The translations under genes and the position numbers were made by a program. The notes under the pieces were generated by a model that made no database searches, was not told where the DNA came from, and saw only the letters and a program-made list of their open reading frames with translations. This document shows positions 46,961 to 59,253 of a DNA stretch of 64,000 nucleotides, one piece after another; position 1 is the stretch's first letter, and every line of letters begins with the position of its first letter. Source of the stretch: Clitopilus passeckerianus (taxonomy: Eukaryota; Basidiomycota; Agaricomycetes; Agaricales; Entolomataceae); NCBI GenBank assembly GCA_944990035.1, contig CALYLX010000139.1, forward strand, positions 186,001 to 250,000. The letters run 5' to 3'.

Positions 46961-48849
46961 TCAACGTACACGAGGTCCACCCGTGGCGTGTGCATAGTCT
47001 GGCGGATTAAGCTCATCATCCGCCGAATTACCCCCTCCACCTCCTGATGGTTGCCTTAACTGGGGTTGCTCCATGGGTGCAGGAAAGGCGAAAGGGTGCA
47101 TGGAGGATGACGGACCCGCAACTGGCGAGATGATCTCCTCTGCCTCGGTACGTGGAACCTTTTCTAACGGGTAGCCATTAGAACCCAACATAAACCGACC
47201 ATTGCTTGCCCTCCCGCTGAGAAGGTTGGCTTGCGATACCTAATTACCCTACGAGTCAGCACCATTACCATCTTATTTAACGCAAAGGGCTCACTACGTC
47301 TGAGGGTGACGAGTCAGAAGGGTTGCCCTCTTCAGGACTGAACGGCCCGTCCATAAGTCCGAGCTGGTTAGGATACTGAGCCTGGCTTCTATAAAGAGCG
47401 TTGGTTCCATGGCTCAAGTTGGTGTTCACCGAGAGGCTGCCAACCATGGTCCTGGCACCGGTCGAAGATATCGTCATGCTCCTTTCCATCTCTTGGGCAT
47501 TCTGGGGGTAATCTGCCAAGGGAAAAGCGCTGCTGGGGCCTGGCCCGAACGTGGAATGTGTGTTTGAACGGGAGACTCCTCTTCCATGCGCGGGTGGTGG
47601 TTGCGAAACAAACGGGTATACAGGACCAGGGCCCAGTCCTATATCACTGCTTTTCTCGTTATCTTCAACAACGAATTGATTGCGCTGCTTCCGCCGACGC
47701 AGAAGTAGCCATGCTATAGCTATGAGAGCACCGATGATGACGGCCACGGCAAGGATAATACCAACGATAGCACCTCCCGATAGGTTAGAGTTGCTATTGT
47801 TGGCCGATCTAACTCAAAAGTGTCAGACTCGACTGGGGAAACAAGGTTACTGTAGACGTACGAAATAGGTCCTCTGGTGGTGTAAACCTGAGCATAATCT
47901 ACGGCAAATACTTGTCCAGAAGAGGTCGGTGCGTATTTCATAACCAGCCTATGGGGGCCATCCCCTAAGCCGGATGCATGATACAACAGACTCTGGGGGA
48001 TATATCTGTCGCTGGCCGTGGATAAATTCTGTGCAGGGACGCCATCCAGTTCAACTGTATAGGGCGACCCATTCGTGCCCATAGGTCCATATAACGAGAC
48101 ACCATCGCCTATAAACTGGAAGGCGACCTGAGATCCGGGATTCGATGTAGCACTATTAGGACAAGGTCAGTTAGCGGTCCCCTACCAACAGACCAGATCT
48201 ACGCACTGTCCCGACGATCCCGAGTAACTACCTAGATTAGTCGGGTTCGTTATCCACTGTGCTTCAGAGGGGATATATGAGAAGCTGGACTCCGTATCCT
48301 GGATGGTATTCACGAAGAGTTTCTTGTTCGCGTCGCCGATATTGCCTTCGATCGTGATCTATGGGTGTCAGTCACCATCAGCGAAAGCTCACATCTCAAC
48401 ATTACTTATTTATTACTTACGAAGTCGATATCTAGGAACTGCTGGTTGCCAAGATTCATAATGCTGACATCGTGTCTTCCTTGGGGCAATCCATGCACTT
48501 CGTATAGAATGGCTTGGAATTGGTTGGTGGTGTCCTGGCCATTCTGCGCTGAGCTTATATCGTTGTCGATGCGAACTTGGTACTGCCCGTGATTGTCACG
48601 TTTGGCACCGAAGATTTGGATACCGGTTCCATTGAATGACAGTGAAGCCGTTGCACCTGCATTATCTGTTGCATGGAAGGTAGATTGTGAATACCTGTCG
48701 AGCAACGCGGGTCAGGTGGTGATGTCACCGAGCCAGATAGCAACGAACCTAAACGCGGAAGCATCAGAAGCACTTGTCCCAGCAGTCCAGTCAGAAGAAT
48801 AGCTGATAAGAGGGGAGGTATCGTCGAGAGTTAGTTGATATGGAGGCAT
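46961..48849 (-). CDS. Single-pass membrane protein with twin beta-rich ectodomain
   Basis: Exons 48749-48849, 48421-48694, about 48216-48358, 47862-48152, 47295-47808 and 46961-47239; with these the frame closes at 1602 bases, 533 residues. The exon 3 donor is the weakest call. The extracellular part has two similar halves, each with a run of the type LSFNGTGIQIFGAKR / FQFIGDGVSLYGPMG, followed by a valine-rich strand and an HG-rich GLPQGRHDVSIMN / GLGDGPHRLVMKY turn. This recalls jelly-roll or carbohydrate-binding folds. A single helix (GGAIVGIILAVAVIIGALIAIAWLL, first part shown as GGAIVGIILAVAVIIGA) and RRRK anchor precede a long Ser/Pro tail with NPPDY, a PPxY motif. No classical signal peptide starts at the ATG. 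This architecture is common in Agaricomycetes but unnamed. Confidence 0.82.
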
Positions 48850-50088
48850 TGGGTTGAGCTTAGACGGAAGAAGCCCAGGAAGGCACAGGAAGGCCCAAGA
48901 ACAGAAGAAAGAGGAAAACCGAACGAAAAGAGCTGGTACACTGTACCAGAAAAGAAAAGGGGAACAACAGAAGTCGAATGTGAGAAGAGAAGAAGGGAAA
49001 GGGAGAACTGCAAGCGTATCCGGATAGTCATTATTTGAAGAGATGGCTCGGAACGATTGATGGATATTGGACACATATGACCTCGAGAGGGGTCGAGTCC
49101 GACGTTTGCCAAGGTCGCTAGGCGCACTGCGTCCGACAATCACAAGAAGATCACAGCCAACAACTTCTTTTCCACATATAGGATTTCTTCACGACAGCGT
49201 CAAGAATACTATTCCTGATAAAGCAGACCTGTGCGGCAGGCCTATATATTGTAGCTAAAACCTTCGCAGGACCATGTTAGAAGGTCTTGGAGGAATTCCT
49301 AACAAAGTGATGCCTATTTCCCCATAGCTTCGCGGTTTGTTGAATGGGGTGCTAGCGAAGGCAAGATGTCAGTATATGCGGTCGAAGGGGAGACGTCCTC
49401 ACTTGCTATAGGGCTCCACTGGGATGAGTAATTGGTCGGATTTGACATGGCGGGCAAGCTTTCAAGATCGGAAGGAAATAATGGAGAGTGAAAAAGTCGG
49501 AATAGCGTACTGAGATAAAAGAAAAAGTAAGAGACCACCAGGCCGTTGTAAATTTGGGAGAAGATGACCAAGGCACAGAGAGAAATGAGGCAGAGTGATA
49601 GTCTCCCAACCATCCTTTCATACCAAAGCCATAGAGTGAGGACAAACTGCGAAGCAGTACTGCGTCCGAATGTGGCAGAGCTAGGACAGTCTATGTCTTC
49701 ATGTAGTGTAATGGCAGCACTTGCGGCAGCGTCAAATTTGAGAATAAATTCATCACCGGAAGGCCCGAAGAGTGCGTTATCGCCACCAATTCAGAGGGCC
49801 CTTGATGGTTCGTGATCTGAGCCCACATCACACCGTAGATTTTTTTGAGAACTTCGTGAATATACCACTAGGGAAAGTAGGCAGGCGTCTTCATCGCCGT
49901 CTGCATCGCCATCAAGGCTTTCTTCATGGTTCCGATACGCTGGTGTATTGAATATTGCTATTGCCGGCGTATATTGAATGCCAGGGTATGAAACGAATTC
50001 AAACGGCTAGATTCCATAGATTTCTATACTGTCAACATTTGATCATAGAAGTTAATAACATAATTACGTGGCTTTCCTTTCAATTCAA
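48850..50088. other. Intergenic; possible small membrane frame at 49314-49796
   Basis: A continuous minus-strand frame from about 49796 to 49314 reads GDEFILKFDAAAS, LWLWYERMVGRLSLCLISL and a Ser/Thr-rich end, with one hydrophobic stretch. It lacks an upstream ATG and recognisable family, so it may be a broken gene or chance. The rest is the promoter of the twin-domain membrane protein and the 3' flank of THI6. Confidence 0.35.
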
Positions 50089-52231
50089 TCACTCGACATC
50101 ATGTACCTCAACCCTTGCTACCTTCAGGAGGTCATCCGGTGATAGGGTCCAAAGTTCGTCGATGAGGCCAGGAAGGAGGGTGCCAGGCCCCCTGATGATG
50201 CTATTCTCTTTCTTGACGGCAATTTCAGCGGCACTAGTCAAGATTAACACCCTAGATCCACGAGGTTAGGGGGTTCATAGAGGTGATAGCAGATATGGGA
50301 TAGCGTACCCCGCGATCGCTCCTAGAAGCATGCTGCCGGAAACGAGTTTGCCTTCGTCGTTTCCTGCAAGAGTAGACGCAACTGCACAGTAGGTAGCAAT
50401 GCAGCTACCAAGGATGCATCCGGATCCTGTAATCTTTCCGAGGATTTCATGACCGTTGTGTAAGGAAACGGTTACAATTCCGTCGGAAATGTAATCCACG
50501 GGTCCTGTGAGCACAATGACGCAACCTATGAAAAAGATATTCGGGTTATGAGATAACTCAAGGGCGGTCGCTAAATCGGCTTACGTTCTTTCCTGGCGAG
50601 AGAAGCCACGAATTTGACTGGATCTGAGAAGCCTGAGCCCACACTGTCTACCCCTTTAGATGCGACCTTTCGAATTATGAGTCCCTGAAAAAACTCAATT
50701 GAATGGATTTTGTCACCTCAGAAGAACCCGCTAGCGCAGCCAGCTCTCCAGCATTCCCCTTAATGACAGAGGTCTGGAAGGTGTTCAGAAGCTCTATTCA
50801 GGGTAGGTGAGGGCTACAAGAACAAAAGGAGGGGTACGCCGTACCTCGAACGGTATCCTTGCGGAAGGTGCTTGCGCCGACACCAACGGGGTCGAATATT
50901 ATTGGCTTTCTGTGCTTGTTGGCGAAGAAGCCTGTGATCACGTTGGATTTAGTTTCCGAGATTGGCGGGCGGGACACTCAGAACACGTCTTACCAGCTTT
51001 CAACATGCTCTCCCTGACATCAGCCTTCATAGTCCCGATGTTAATGAGAAGGGCATTGCATATGCGGCTCAGGTCCTCCATCTCTTCGGGCTCTGTGGCC
51101 ATAATCGGGCTGCCGCCAACGGCAAGTGTGACATTTGCGGATTGTGTAGCTACCACGGTGTTTGTTATCTGTAAGATGCTTTGAGAACCCGCATATACGC
51201 GCAAATATGGATGCCCATTACCTGGTGAACCAAGGGGTTGATGCCTCTGACAACGTTCAAGAAACCTGCAACTTCTTGCAGGACGTATTCCTTCGATTCA
51301 ACTGCATTGATCCGTAGTGGACGAGAAACAGCCGCGAAACTTGACTTGAAGGAATCCAGGATCTTCACGAGACTCTGCGCTGAAGCACGTGGATTCGTAG
51401 AGCCAACGATCTCGGAAACCACAGCTACACCATCCAGAGCATGGCCGGTTCGTGAAACACATCCGTGCACGGTACGCAGGAGATTAGTCGATTTGATACC
51501 CCCTAGGCAGATCAGTTCAGCAGGGCATTCACACCGTCTCAGGCCGAACTCGCTCACCGATTGCGATCGCCTTTATTCCTGTACCGTCCAAAACCTCAAG
51601 CATCACACCAACGTTCCTGACACCAATGACAGGCTTTGTCAACTGCTTCGTCGTAGTACCCCAGACGGCGCCGATCCCGACATAATCCGCACCATCCTTA
51701 ATGGCTTGCTTGACTTCTTCGACATCGTTGCAGGAGACACCTATGACGTAGTCCTTGGGCAAAAGTTTTCGAGCGATGGCGACTGACATGTCAGGCTGCC
51801 CTAGATGGACTCCCGCAGCTCCTATGGCCAATGCAACATCAACTCGGTCGTTTATAATTATCGGGACCTTGTACTTGTCGCATACAACTTTCGAGGCGGC
51901 AGCGACTGAGACGAACTTTCATCAGAGCAAGATCAGTGGTGGGGGCGGAAAAGTAGCGTAGTTGCGCACCTCTCCAGTATCTGCATGTTTCTCACGTATT
52001 TGAACAACTGTAACGCCTCCCTGAAGGGACTATATGCGCCAAATGTCAGCTTCTAAGTGAATTTCTATAGGATTGGATTACTTACCTCTTCCAAGGATTC
52101 GAGATAGTCCTGTTATTCAAAGATACTCAGGATTGGCACAAACGTCGAGAAACAGCGCATTCAACTTTTCCTGGAGGCAGTAACTCCCTGCCAGTGACGA
52201 GGTATAGTGAGTAGTCGATGCTGTGAGTCAT
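50089..52231 (-). CDS. THI6: Bifunctional thiamine phosphate synthase / hydroxyethylthiazole kinase
   Basis: Eleven exons: 52166-52231, 52086-52109, 51970-52029, 51558-51915, 51222-51502, 50994-51168, 50845-50931, 50717-50793, 50585-50666, 50309-50525 and 50089-50251; 1590 bases, 529 residues (yeast Thi6 has 540). The N-terminal half joins HMP-pyrophosphate and thiazole phosphate to thiamine phosphate: QGGVTVVQIREK binds pyrophosphate, then IINDRVDVA, GVHLGQ and ADYVGIGAVWGTTTK. The C-terminal half phosphorylates hydroxyethylthiazole: PLVHQITNTVV, VGVGAS, VIKGNAGEL and KITGSGCILGS with the catalytic glycine-cysteine loop. Exon 2 is only 24 bases. Fungal thiamine genes are usually under a TPP riboswitch or thiamine repression; I did not find a clear riboswitch by eye in the first intron. 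Confidence 0.93.
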
Positions 52232-52543
52232 GGTGTTGGACGAAGAAAGGCCAGGACAGTGCGATCACACATCATCCGTCATTGGGCCGTGATCAGTAAA
52301 AGCGTTATCATACGACCAGTCATGAGCTCGTCAATCATAGTAAAGGAGAGCAGTAGATTGGTACACCACAACAGAACTACAGAGCGTACATGGTCGTGAG
52401 AGAGATGGGATGCAGCAAGAAGTATTAAAACGAGGGAAGCAGCATGGAAGTACAACAATAATCAGAACAGATTAAAAGGAGATGAAAGCAGGTAGCAGGA
52501 AATATCCCGCTTTTTGTCACACCTCAGCACTCGGCGCGAATGC
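52232..52543. other. Short intergenic region
   Basis: THI6 upstream sequence and 3' UTR of the RGG-protein gene, both on the minus strand. No gene or TPP-riboswitch consensus seen. Confidence 0.4.
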
Positions 52544-54502
52544 TCATGCAGGTGTAGGAGAAGCTCGTGGACCTGTTGAATAGCTCGTCAATGATGACTA
52601 GAGGGAAATTTAGAAAAATAAAACTTACCACCGCGTTCACCACCACGGCCGCCACGGAAGCCACCACGACCACGGAATTCGCCATCAGGGCGACCACGGA
52701 AGCCACCTATTGTTAGATGATTAGTATGCTATCATTTCAGTGATTAGAGTTACACCAACCTCGGCCGCCACGTTCGCCGCCACGGAACGCGCCCCTGTCA
52801 CCACCACGGAATCCACCTCGCTCACCCCGCTCACCACCTCTGAAGTTACCGCGACCTCTGAAGCCACGGCCGTCTCCACGGAATCCACCACGTCCACCCC
52901 GCTCACCGCCACGACCACCTCGCCCGCGGCCACGGCCACTTCGCGCTTGCACAAAGCCATCTTCATCGACGTCGAGGTTGGGTGTACCTGGAGTCTCAGG
53001 ACGGTGGTCTTCTGACTGATCACCATTGAAATCGGCTTCAGCTGGTGTTGATGGTGCTTCGGGAGCGGGAGTGGCAGGAGTAGCAGAACCTGAACCGCCG
53101 AATTCTGCGTGCAGACCTGCAATGGGCGGCAGATCGTGCTCGTCGTCAGCAGCCCAGTCAATAGTTGATGATTGAAGGGCCTAATAAGGAGAGTTAGCAC
53201 TAATGCTTATATTGCAAGTCACGTCACTAACCTCCGCCGATGCGTGTTCAACATGTCCATTGGGGATTTCAGGGGCTTCTTCAGCCGGAGCAAGAACTTC
53301 TTCTGCCTGTTGTTGTTGCTGTTGCTCCCGCTCTTGCTGCTCAATTTCACTCTCCTGGATGAAATGGAAGCTACCAGAGAGCAACGAGGAGGGCATGCCA
53401 GCAATGGCAACACCCGATCGGGCATCTTGCTCCTCAACTGCAGCAGGAGCTTCCTCGACAACGGGCTCGGGTTCGACAGCTTCAGGGGCTGCTGCAGCCG
53501 GGTTCAAGGCATTGTGTACCTCTTCAAGAACTTGAGAATCTGGAATAAATGTTGTTAGAAGAGGTCAGATGGAACAGCGAGGAACCTACATGATACACCC
53601 TCCAGTTCGCCCTCTCCGGAGAGTAGGCCAGATAGTGCGGCTTTCCTCGTTGACTGATCATCACCGAGTAGGGCGTGTGTGACCTGGAGGATGGTGTTGC
53701 TTCCAGCAGAGTTCGAAAGACGAATGAGGTCCAGCACTGTGCTGAATTTATCCGTAAGGGTCGACTAAGGTGGATGAAATACGTTAGCTTTGCAAAAGTT
53801 CGAAAGCGTCAAAGATTATACCTCGGCATTGAGGATAGCCTGGGTTATCCGTTCCGATGTTGCCCTTTCAGTGTCATTCAGTTTTGCTGAAATTTCATGA
53901 GCGAGTTCAGCCTCATGAACCTACGGAATGACGTTTTAGTGCCACACGACCGAATAAACGAAAACTGCCAACTACATACCTCAACAGCTTTCTTGACATC
54001 GGCCAACTCCTTTTGAACCGCCTCCAATGATGGAAGGGTCTTCAAAGACCTCTTCTGATCGTCATTAAGCTTCTCAGCGTCGGTGGCAGCGTAACCCGAA
54101 ATTCTTGTCTGTCATCGGCAGAAAGTCTCAGTACGTGCGCTAAAATATACACGAATGTGAATAAGGACGTACAATCTTCTTGGAAGTAGCCTTCAATCGC
54201 TTCGTGATGAGCTCAACGATCGGGCTATGCTTCAAAAGACCATCTTCATCAACCACCGCAGGTGTTTGGCTCCCAGCGGTCTCCGGAGCCGCGGCAGGTT
54301 CAGCAGCCTTTTCTTCGGCTTCATGGTGCTCAGAATCGGCCCCAGCAATAGATCCGGCGCCATTAGCCACGACAGGAGACTCGACGCCATTCTCGTCACC
54401 CTTTTTCCCAGTCTTTCGCTTCTTCTTTTGCGATTTTGACAAAGGAGCTGGGGGAGGTGCGCCGGGAACAAGGCGTTGAGTTACTGCTGGTGCTTCAACC
54501 AT
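52544..54502 (-). CDS. RGG-rich RNA-binding protein with central coiled coil
   Basis: Eight exons: 54173-54502, 53980-54108, 53822-53920, 53590-53764, 53232-53539, 52760-53180, 52629-52706 and 52544-52572; 1569 bases, 522 residues. An N-terminal Lys/Ala/Pro-rich part (SQKKKRKTGKKG) precedes a helical region of about 130 residues (LKTLPSLEAVQKELADVKKA), an acidic Gln-rich segment with EQQEREQQQQQQAEEV, and an Arg/Gly-rich tail of more than 100 residues with tens of RGG, RGF and RGR units. RGG boxes bind RNA and drive condensation, and are arginine-methylated. The layout recalls animal Caprin-1 (helical dimer plus RGG tail), but I see no sequence proof. Expect a cytoplasmic mRNP role, which is inference. 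Confidence 0.85.
52640..52950. repeat. RGG-coding repeat tract
   Basis: The stretch spans the RGG tail exons of the gene at 52544-54502. It is built from variants of a 9-15 base unit for Arg-Gly-Gly-Phe-Arg-Gly and is interrupted by one intron (52707-52759). Slippage or unequal exchange is likely. Confidence 0.7.
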
Positions 54503-55259
54503 GGTTTTGAGAGGATTTGGGAGATGAAGAAATGTAAGTTGTCAAGCTTAGGACGCGTGTGTGGAGGTCGGATGCCGCTGGCAAAAAGTTGTCCAATCAC
54601 CCAAGCGACTCATACAGTTTCTCACGGTCTCATTTCTCCGAGATTCCGACGTTCATTCAAGCATTCCTGTTTGCTCCTTCCAAAAGCCACGTCTGCTGTC
54701 AACGACGAGGGGCATTGCAAAGTCTCCTCTTGTAAAGGATAGGTATATCGGTAATCCTATGAAATGCTGCGTAGTTTTGAGCCTTTTAGCTCCAGATATT
54801 GGTCTTGATCAGTTTTGGATCAGGCCAAAAGTCCCCACACAAGTCTGCTCTTCCACTTATCCACTGACTAGAAAATTTCCTAGAAACGAGACCTTTGCGG
54901 CCGCATGCAAGCCATGGTTTGATTGAAAGAAGCCGCGATGCCTGTGCTGCCAAGGCTCAACCATGCACCCGACGAATGGCTCGTTCAAGTTAGATTACCA
55001 CACAGATGCCCAACAGCCTGAGTGAGATCGCTTAACTACGCCGTTTAGATGTCATTTCTAATGCCATCCTTGAGTTCCCCGGTGTGGAACTCCGCGCACT
55101 CCTCGTGCTATATTTTCTTCGGCATGTCAAGGCATCCTGATTGTTTTTCACTGTTTTGCTCGAGGGCGATCTCTGCAAATAGTGTTGGTGGCGCTGTCGA
55201 TCGTCACAGTGACACAGGCAAATCTCCTTGTTGTCGACCTCTTTCAGCCAGGAACGCCA
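54503..55259. other. Divergent promoter region (RGG protein / BTB protein)
   Basis: Start codons at 54502 (minus) and 55260 (plus) point apart. Open frames here lack family support. Confidence 0.45.
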
Positions 55260-56467
55260 ATGCTCTCCGACGACTTCAGCACGAACCGCTGTTCCGGCTC
55301 CGGTGCCACCTCTATAGCTAAAACTGCGAACGAATCTGCAGGTTCTTTGGCTCCTAGCCGACACCCTGATCTTTGTTTTAGTGATGGGAACCTTGCCATT
55401 CTCACTGGGGAAAACTACTTTCTTGTCCACAAAGGCCTCTTATGCCGCCATTCCTTGCCCATTTCTCGAACTGTAGAGAACCTGGAAGCCCGCCAAGCGC
55501 GATTTCTTGAAGGGCGTCTCGTGCTGGAACTCCCTGAGTCATCTACGGACGTCTACTATTTCCTTCTCGCCTTATACGATGGAATGTGAGTTATCGCCTT
55601 TGTCAGGTCCTCTTTTACTGGATTAAATTCGGCGATTATCGATCAGATCTGCACTCAAATACGACGTCAATGATTTCCCTGTGGTCTCAGCGATCTTCAA
55701 TCTAGCCACAAAGTATGAAGTTAAACATTTACGGGCTGATCTCCTGCGCGGACTCTCTGTAGCTTGGCCAAGGACTCTTGGCGGATGGGAAATCAGAGAA
55801 TCGAAATTGGTGGACAATGTTGGCGGATACGTGCCGCGGGAACGAATCCCTCACCCCATGTACGTGATTGAATTGTTCCTTCGAGTTTCTTGTCCATCTA
55901 ACCTGGCCTGCGCCCAGACTTGTTATCAACCTTGCTCGCGCTTGTGATGCTCCAGAACTTCTCCCATCCGCGTTCTACGACCTCTCTCGCTGCTCTCCCT
56001 CCGAGTGCAATTCTGGCCATACCTGTCCCATCACGTCTGAGGTCCACCACCTCGCTGAGCCAGATCTGCTTGCACTGCTCCGAGGCAAGGAACACGGCTC
56101 TCGCTTTCTATCGACATTCATCGTCAATGAACTCGAAGGCCGAGATCTCTCGGCGGGGTGCCTCTTCCGGATGGAGATCGATCCTGCACGTAGGCGAACT
56201 TGCCAAGCCGCCTTCGAAGCAGTCACCTTTGAGATCCTGAAAGACATAAATGGGACCGTTTCCCAGAGGTCCTCGGACCCGCTCTTCGCTATGTTTGACT
56301 CAGAGATGATGCAAACTCGAGACGATGTCATCGGTCGAACTGGGCTCCCTGTTAGAGCTTGTGAATACTGCAGATGCGAATTTGGTGCTGCTGTGGATAG
56401 CGCTAGGGAAGAATTTTGGAGAAGGCTTCCCACCTGGTTCGGGGTGGATCCCCAGGTCTGGGCGTAA
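55260..56467 (+). CDS. BTB/POZ domain protein (Agaricomycete family)
   Basis: Exons 55260-55585, 55647-55859 and 55918-56467; 1089 bases, 362 residues. The BTB fold begins near residue 45: HPDLCFSDGNLAILTGENYFLVHKG (seen in parts), LLCRHSLPISRTVENL, then VLELPESSTDVYYFLLALYDG and VVSAIFNLATKYEVKHLR. BTB domains dimerise and, in many proteins, bind Cul3. The C-terminal 180 residues contain cysteines and histidines (CNSGHTCPITSEVHHL, later CEYCRCEFG) that may bind metal, though no standard finger is clear. This is the very large BTB family of mushroom fungi whose members are mostly uncharacterised. An ATG at 55260 gives the best fit; the frame stays open upstream without a domain. Confidence 0.82.
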
Positions 56468-57930
56468 AACCCAATCTTCGACGCAAACCTCGGTCCTAGA
56501 AACCCCCAACACTGCTCAGTTGATAGATAGTCTCTGTAATATGTCTTCTTGAGGAGTTCTATCAACTATCCAACAAATATACGAAGAACATCTGGCGTGA
56601 ACGTTAGATCCGTGGATTTTTCTGTTGTTACCTATTAGCCCGTTTGAATGTGTTTTTTCGGTGAAGATTTCGAGGTCGGGGCTCGGCTGTTCACTCCCCT
56701 GGCCTCCAGCATGACAGATCGACATCGCTCCACTCTCCGCTCTAGCGGCTTTCCGCGCTCAAGATGGGGTTTCGGCCTCTTCTCACACCCCCTGGCCGTC
56801 TGGAGTATAGCACGCCCCTCCGTTGGTGTGTGGCATTTTACTCACTGTAAACCCTGAATGCCATCGTCGGAGGTTAAGGGCAGGGTCCAGATCTGACTAG
56901 AAACCCGATCCAAAGGAAGCAAACTTGACATCCGAACGCCCATGCGTGCCCATGCATGCGCAGTGTGCACCTTTTCGGTCCGGGACTAGTATTTCTGCAC
57001 GGAAAATTGCTGCAAGGTGACGATCAGTCAATGCAATGTCATTTTTCTGGTATTCGAATCGTTTGACCCCAGAATCAGAAATGGTTAGGCATTGCTTCTA
57101 AATTGATTTACTTGCCGAATTTGCTCTGCTGGCGAGTTCCGACACAAGAAATGCGGTCACTTCTTACAACGTGATCACACGCTGTAATCCTTCTTTCCCA
57201 AGTTCTACGAATGTCACCTTGCCGCACAGCCTTAGATGGAAAACTTCCGAGTTTCCCTTTCGCTAACATTATTTCTATTCCGCCTTGAGAATATAATCCT
57301 CGGACGATCCCGCATTACCCTAGAAATGTTGTAGGACATACGTGAGCCGCAAACGCCATATCAGGCATATCAGTACCCTGTTCCAATCAACTGGCATAAA
57401 TCTGAGCACACGCATTCCTTCTCAACGGTGGCCTGATGTCTTAATAAACCTAATCGCACGAAAGAAGCTTGATCTGCCGACACTGTGCGCCTGGTCAAGG
57501 CGACCACTTTACCTCTGCCGACCTAACCGGTTCCGCTTCTCAACCTCTTTCATACTTTCTCCAAGGACACATGGTCTACACGTGGCTTTGATATCCTATG
57601 AAATCGACGCCGTTTCTCAGGAAAATAGGCAAACTTGGGTAGTGTAGCGGCTAGCCCCCGGTTACCGCACCCAAAAGACCACTCGGAGCCAAAATGGGAA
57701 CTCATTTCGTCACCCTGCCAATGACGGGGTCCCAACTTTACATTCCTTATGGTCATCGACCCGCACGTGTAAAACCGAACTTGTTCCCAACTCCTATTCC
57801 CTGGTATGTTCTATTTAGTGGCGTTGAAACGCTGTCATCCTTTATAAACGGACCAGTTCCCTCATCCCGAACATTTCTTGATCCTACCTCCTCGCGTCTC
57901 ATATAGCGTGTTCTCTTACAGAGACAATCC
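56468..57930. other. Intergenic, about 1.5 kb
   Basis: 3' UTR of the BTB gene and a long promoter for the C2H2 gene. Frames at 57342-57647 and 57694-57906 have no recognisable product. A 5' UTR intron could lie here, which is common for transcription-factor genes. Confidence 0.4.
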
Positions 57931-59038
57931 ATGTATCAACAAGGCTGGCAGAACAATGGAGAAAACTCCCGTACGCTCTGATCCGACGTAGGTATGACCA
58001 CTACTTATGAACACTTTTCTTGCAGATTACGGACAGTATACTGATGCTCACTTCATGGAAGAGAGTAGGGGTCAGCCGTACATGGCGGGTCATCCTTCAA
58101 CGCTTGCGTACTACCCGGCGAACGGAGTGAGCGCGTTTTTTCATTTCGCTGACGAGGCCGCTGATCGTTTGAACGCGATTGCTTTTAGCAGCCAAGTCAA
58201 GGACAACGATCACAAGCGCCACCTCCCATGCAACCAAACCCTGCTTACCACAACCCTCATGACCCTCGGTACAATGCTGTTCATCAGACGAACCAGACCC
58301 TAACAGCACTTCAGTCGGCTCGTCGCATTGGCCCGGAATATGTGAGCGCAAGCATACCAGCTTTCAATATATTCATCTCGGAACCAGTTACTGATGCTTC
58401 CATTCTAGGATCACTCGAACGTCTACCCTCCAGCCCACGATCCCATGCTGCCCCAATCGACGGCAAACTACTACAGCATGCCTCAACAAGCGCCAGCCCC
58501 AATGCGAGGGTACTATCCAGGTGGAAATGCTTCTGATAGTGCCTACGGGATCCGGCCCGCACAGAACCCTCCGAGTGGACAGCCTTCTTCTTCGGCTAAT
58601 CCTCTCCCCCAGCCCGCCACAAGTGCACCTTCAAGATCTAGTGAAGGTCATGCGTGTGGATTCTGCGGGAAAGCTTTTGGCAGGCCAAGTGCATTGCAGG
58701 TATGTTCGCCCGTCTTCGTGTCTGATTCTTCGGCCGAGTGGAGCACCATCGACTGACTATTGTTCTGCCCAAAAGATCCATATGGCGATACATACCGGGG
58801 AGCGAGGTGGGTTTCTGCGCATTCACGGATCTGTCTACGTGGTCGAATCATGCTAAAACGGCGTCTTTCAATTTGGTTTATAGCTTATACATGTCCGGAA
58901 GAAAGCTGTCATCGTAGTTTCAGCGTCAAGAGTAACCTGACCCGACATCTCCGCAATGTGCACCAGATCTGGCCTGAAGGACAGAGCCATGGCGACCTCA
59001 GCGAAACCGGCGACGACGACAGACGACGAGCAACCTAG
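57931..59038 (+). CDS. Two-finger C2H2 zinc-finger transcription factor
   Basis: Six exons: 57931-57970, 58026-58126, 58189-58341, 58409-58699, 58776-58806 and 58884-59038; 771 bases, 256 residues. The first 180 residues are Gln/Pro/Tyr/Asn rich (MYQQGWQNNG at the start) and look like a transactivation region. Two tandem fingers follow: C-x2-C-x12-H-x3-H beginning CGFCGKAFG, a TGERAY linker, then C-x4-C-x12-H-x4-H ending LRNVH. A short acidic tail closes the protein. The finger pair is split over three exons, with a 31-base exon coding for the middle. Such two-finger factors bind short G/C-rich or CCCCT-like sites; the target is unknown. SPO11 starts 215 bases downstream on the same strand. 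Confidence 0.85.
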
Positions 59039-59253
59039 CCTTCCCGTTCGAGACTGGTACGAAGTTCTTCCTTGTCGGATGCCCGAGTTGGTATCAATTG
59101 TATCATCTACTGTTTCCGGGGTTTTGGATGGTATTGCTTGGCTACAGCTCTTGATTGTATTACTACCAAACACGTACATGCATATGGCATAGATTCTTGT
59201 TTTTCTCTCCCTTCCACCACTACCATCGGGTTCGGCATTCATAGAGCACGCAT

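Noticed and set aside
48712..49143. N-terminal extension of the twin-domain membrane protein with a hydrophobic signal-like stretch
   Set aside because: The frame is open upstream, but there is no ATG before 48849; relatives of this type also start directly before the first domain.
52232..52543. TPP riboswitch upstream of THI6
   Set aside because: I looked for the conserved CUGAGA and GGGUGC-type blocks here and in intron 1 and found no convincing pair.
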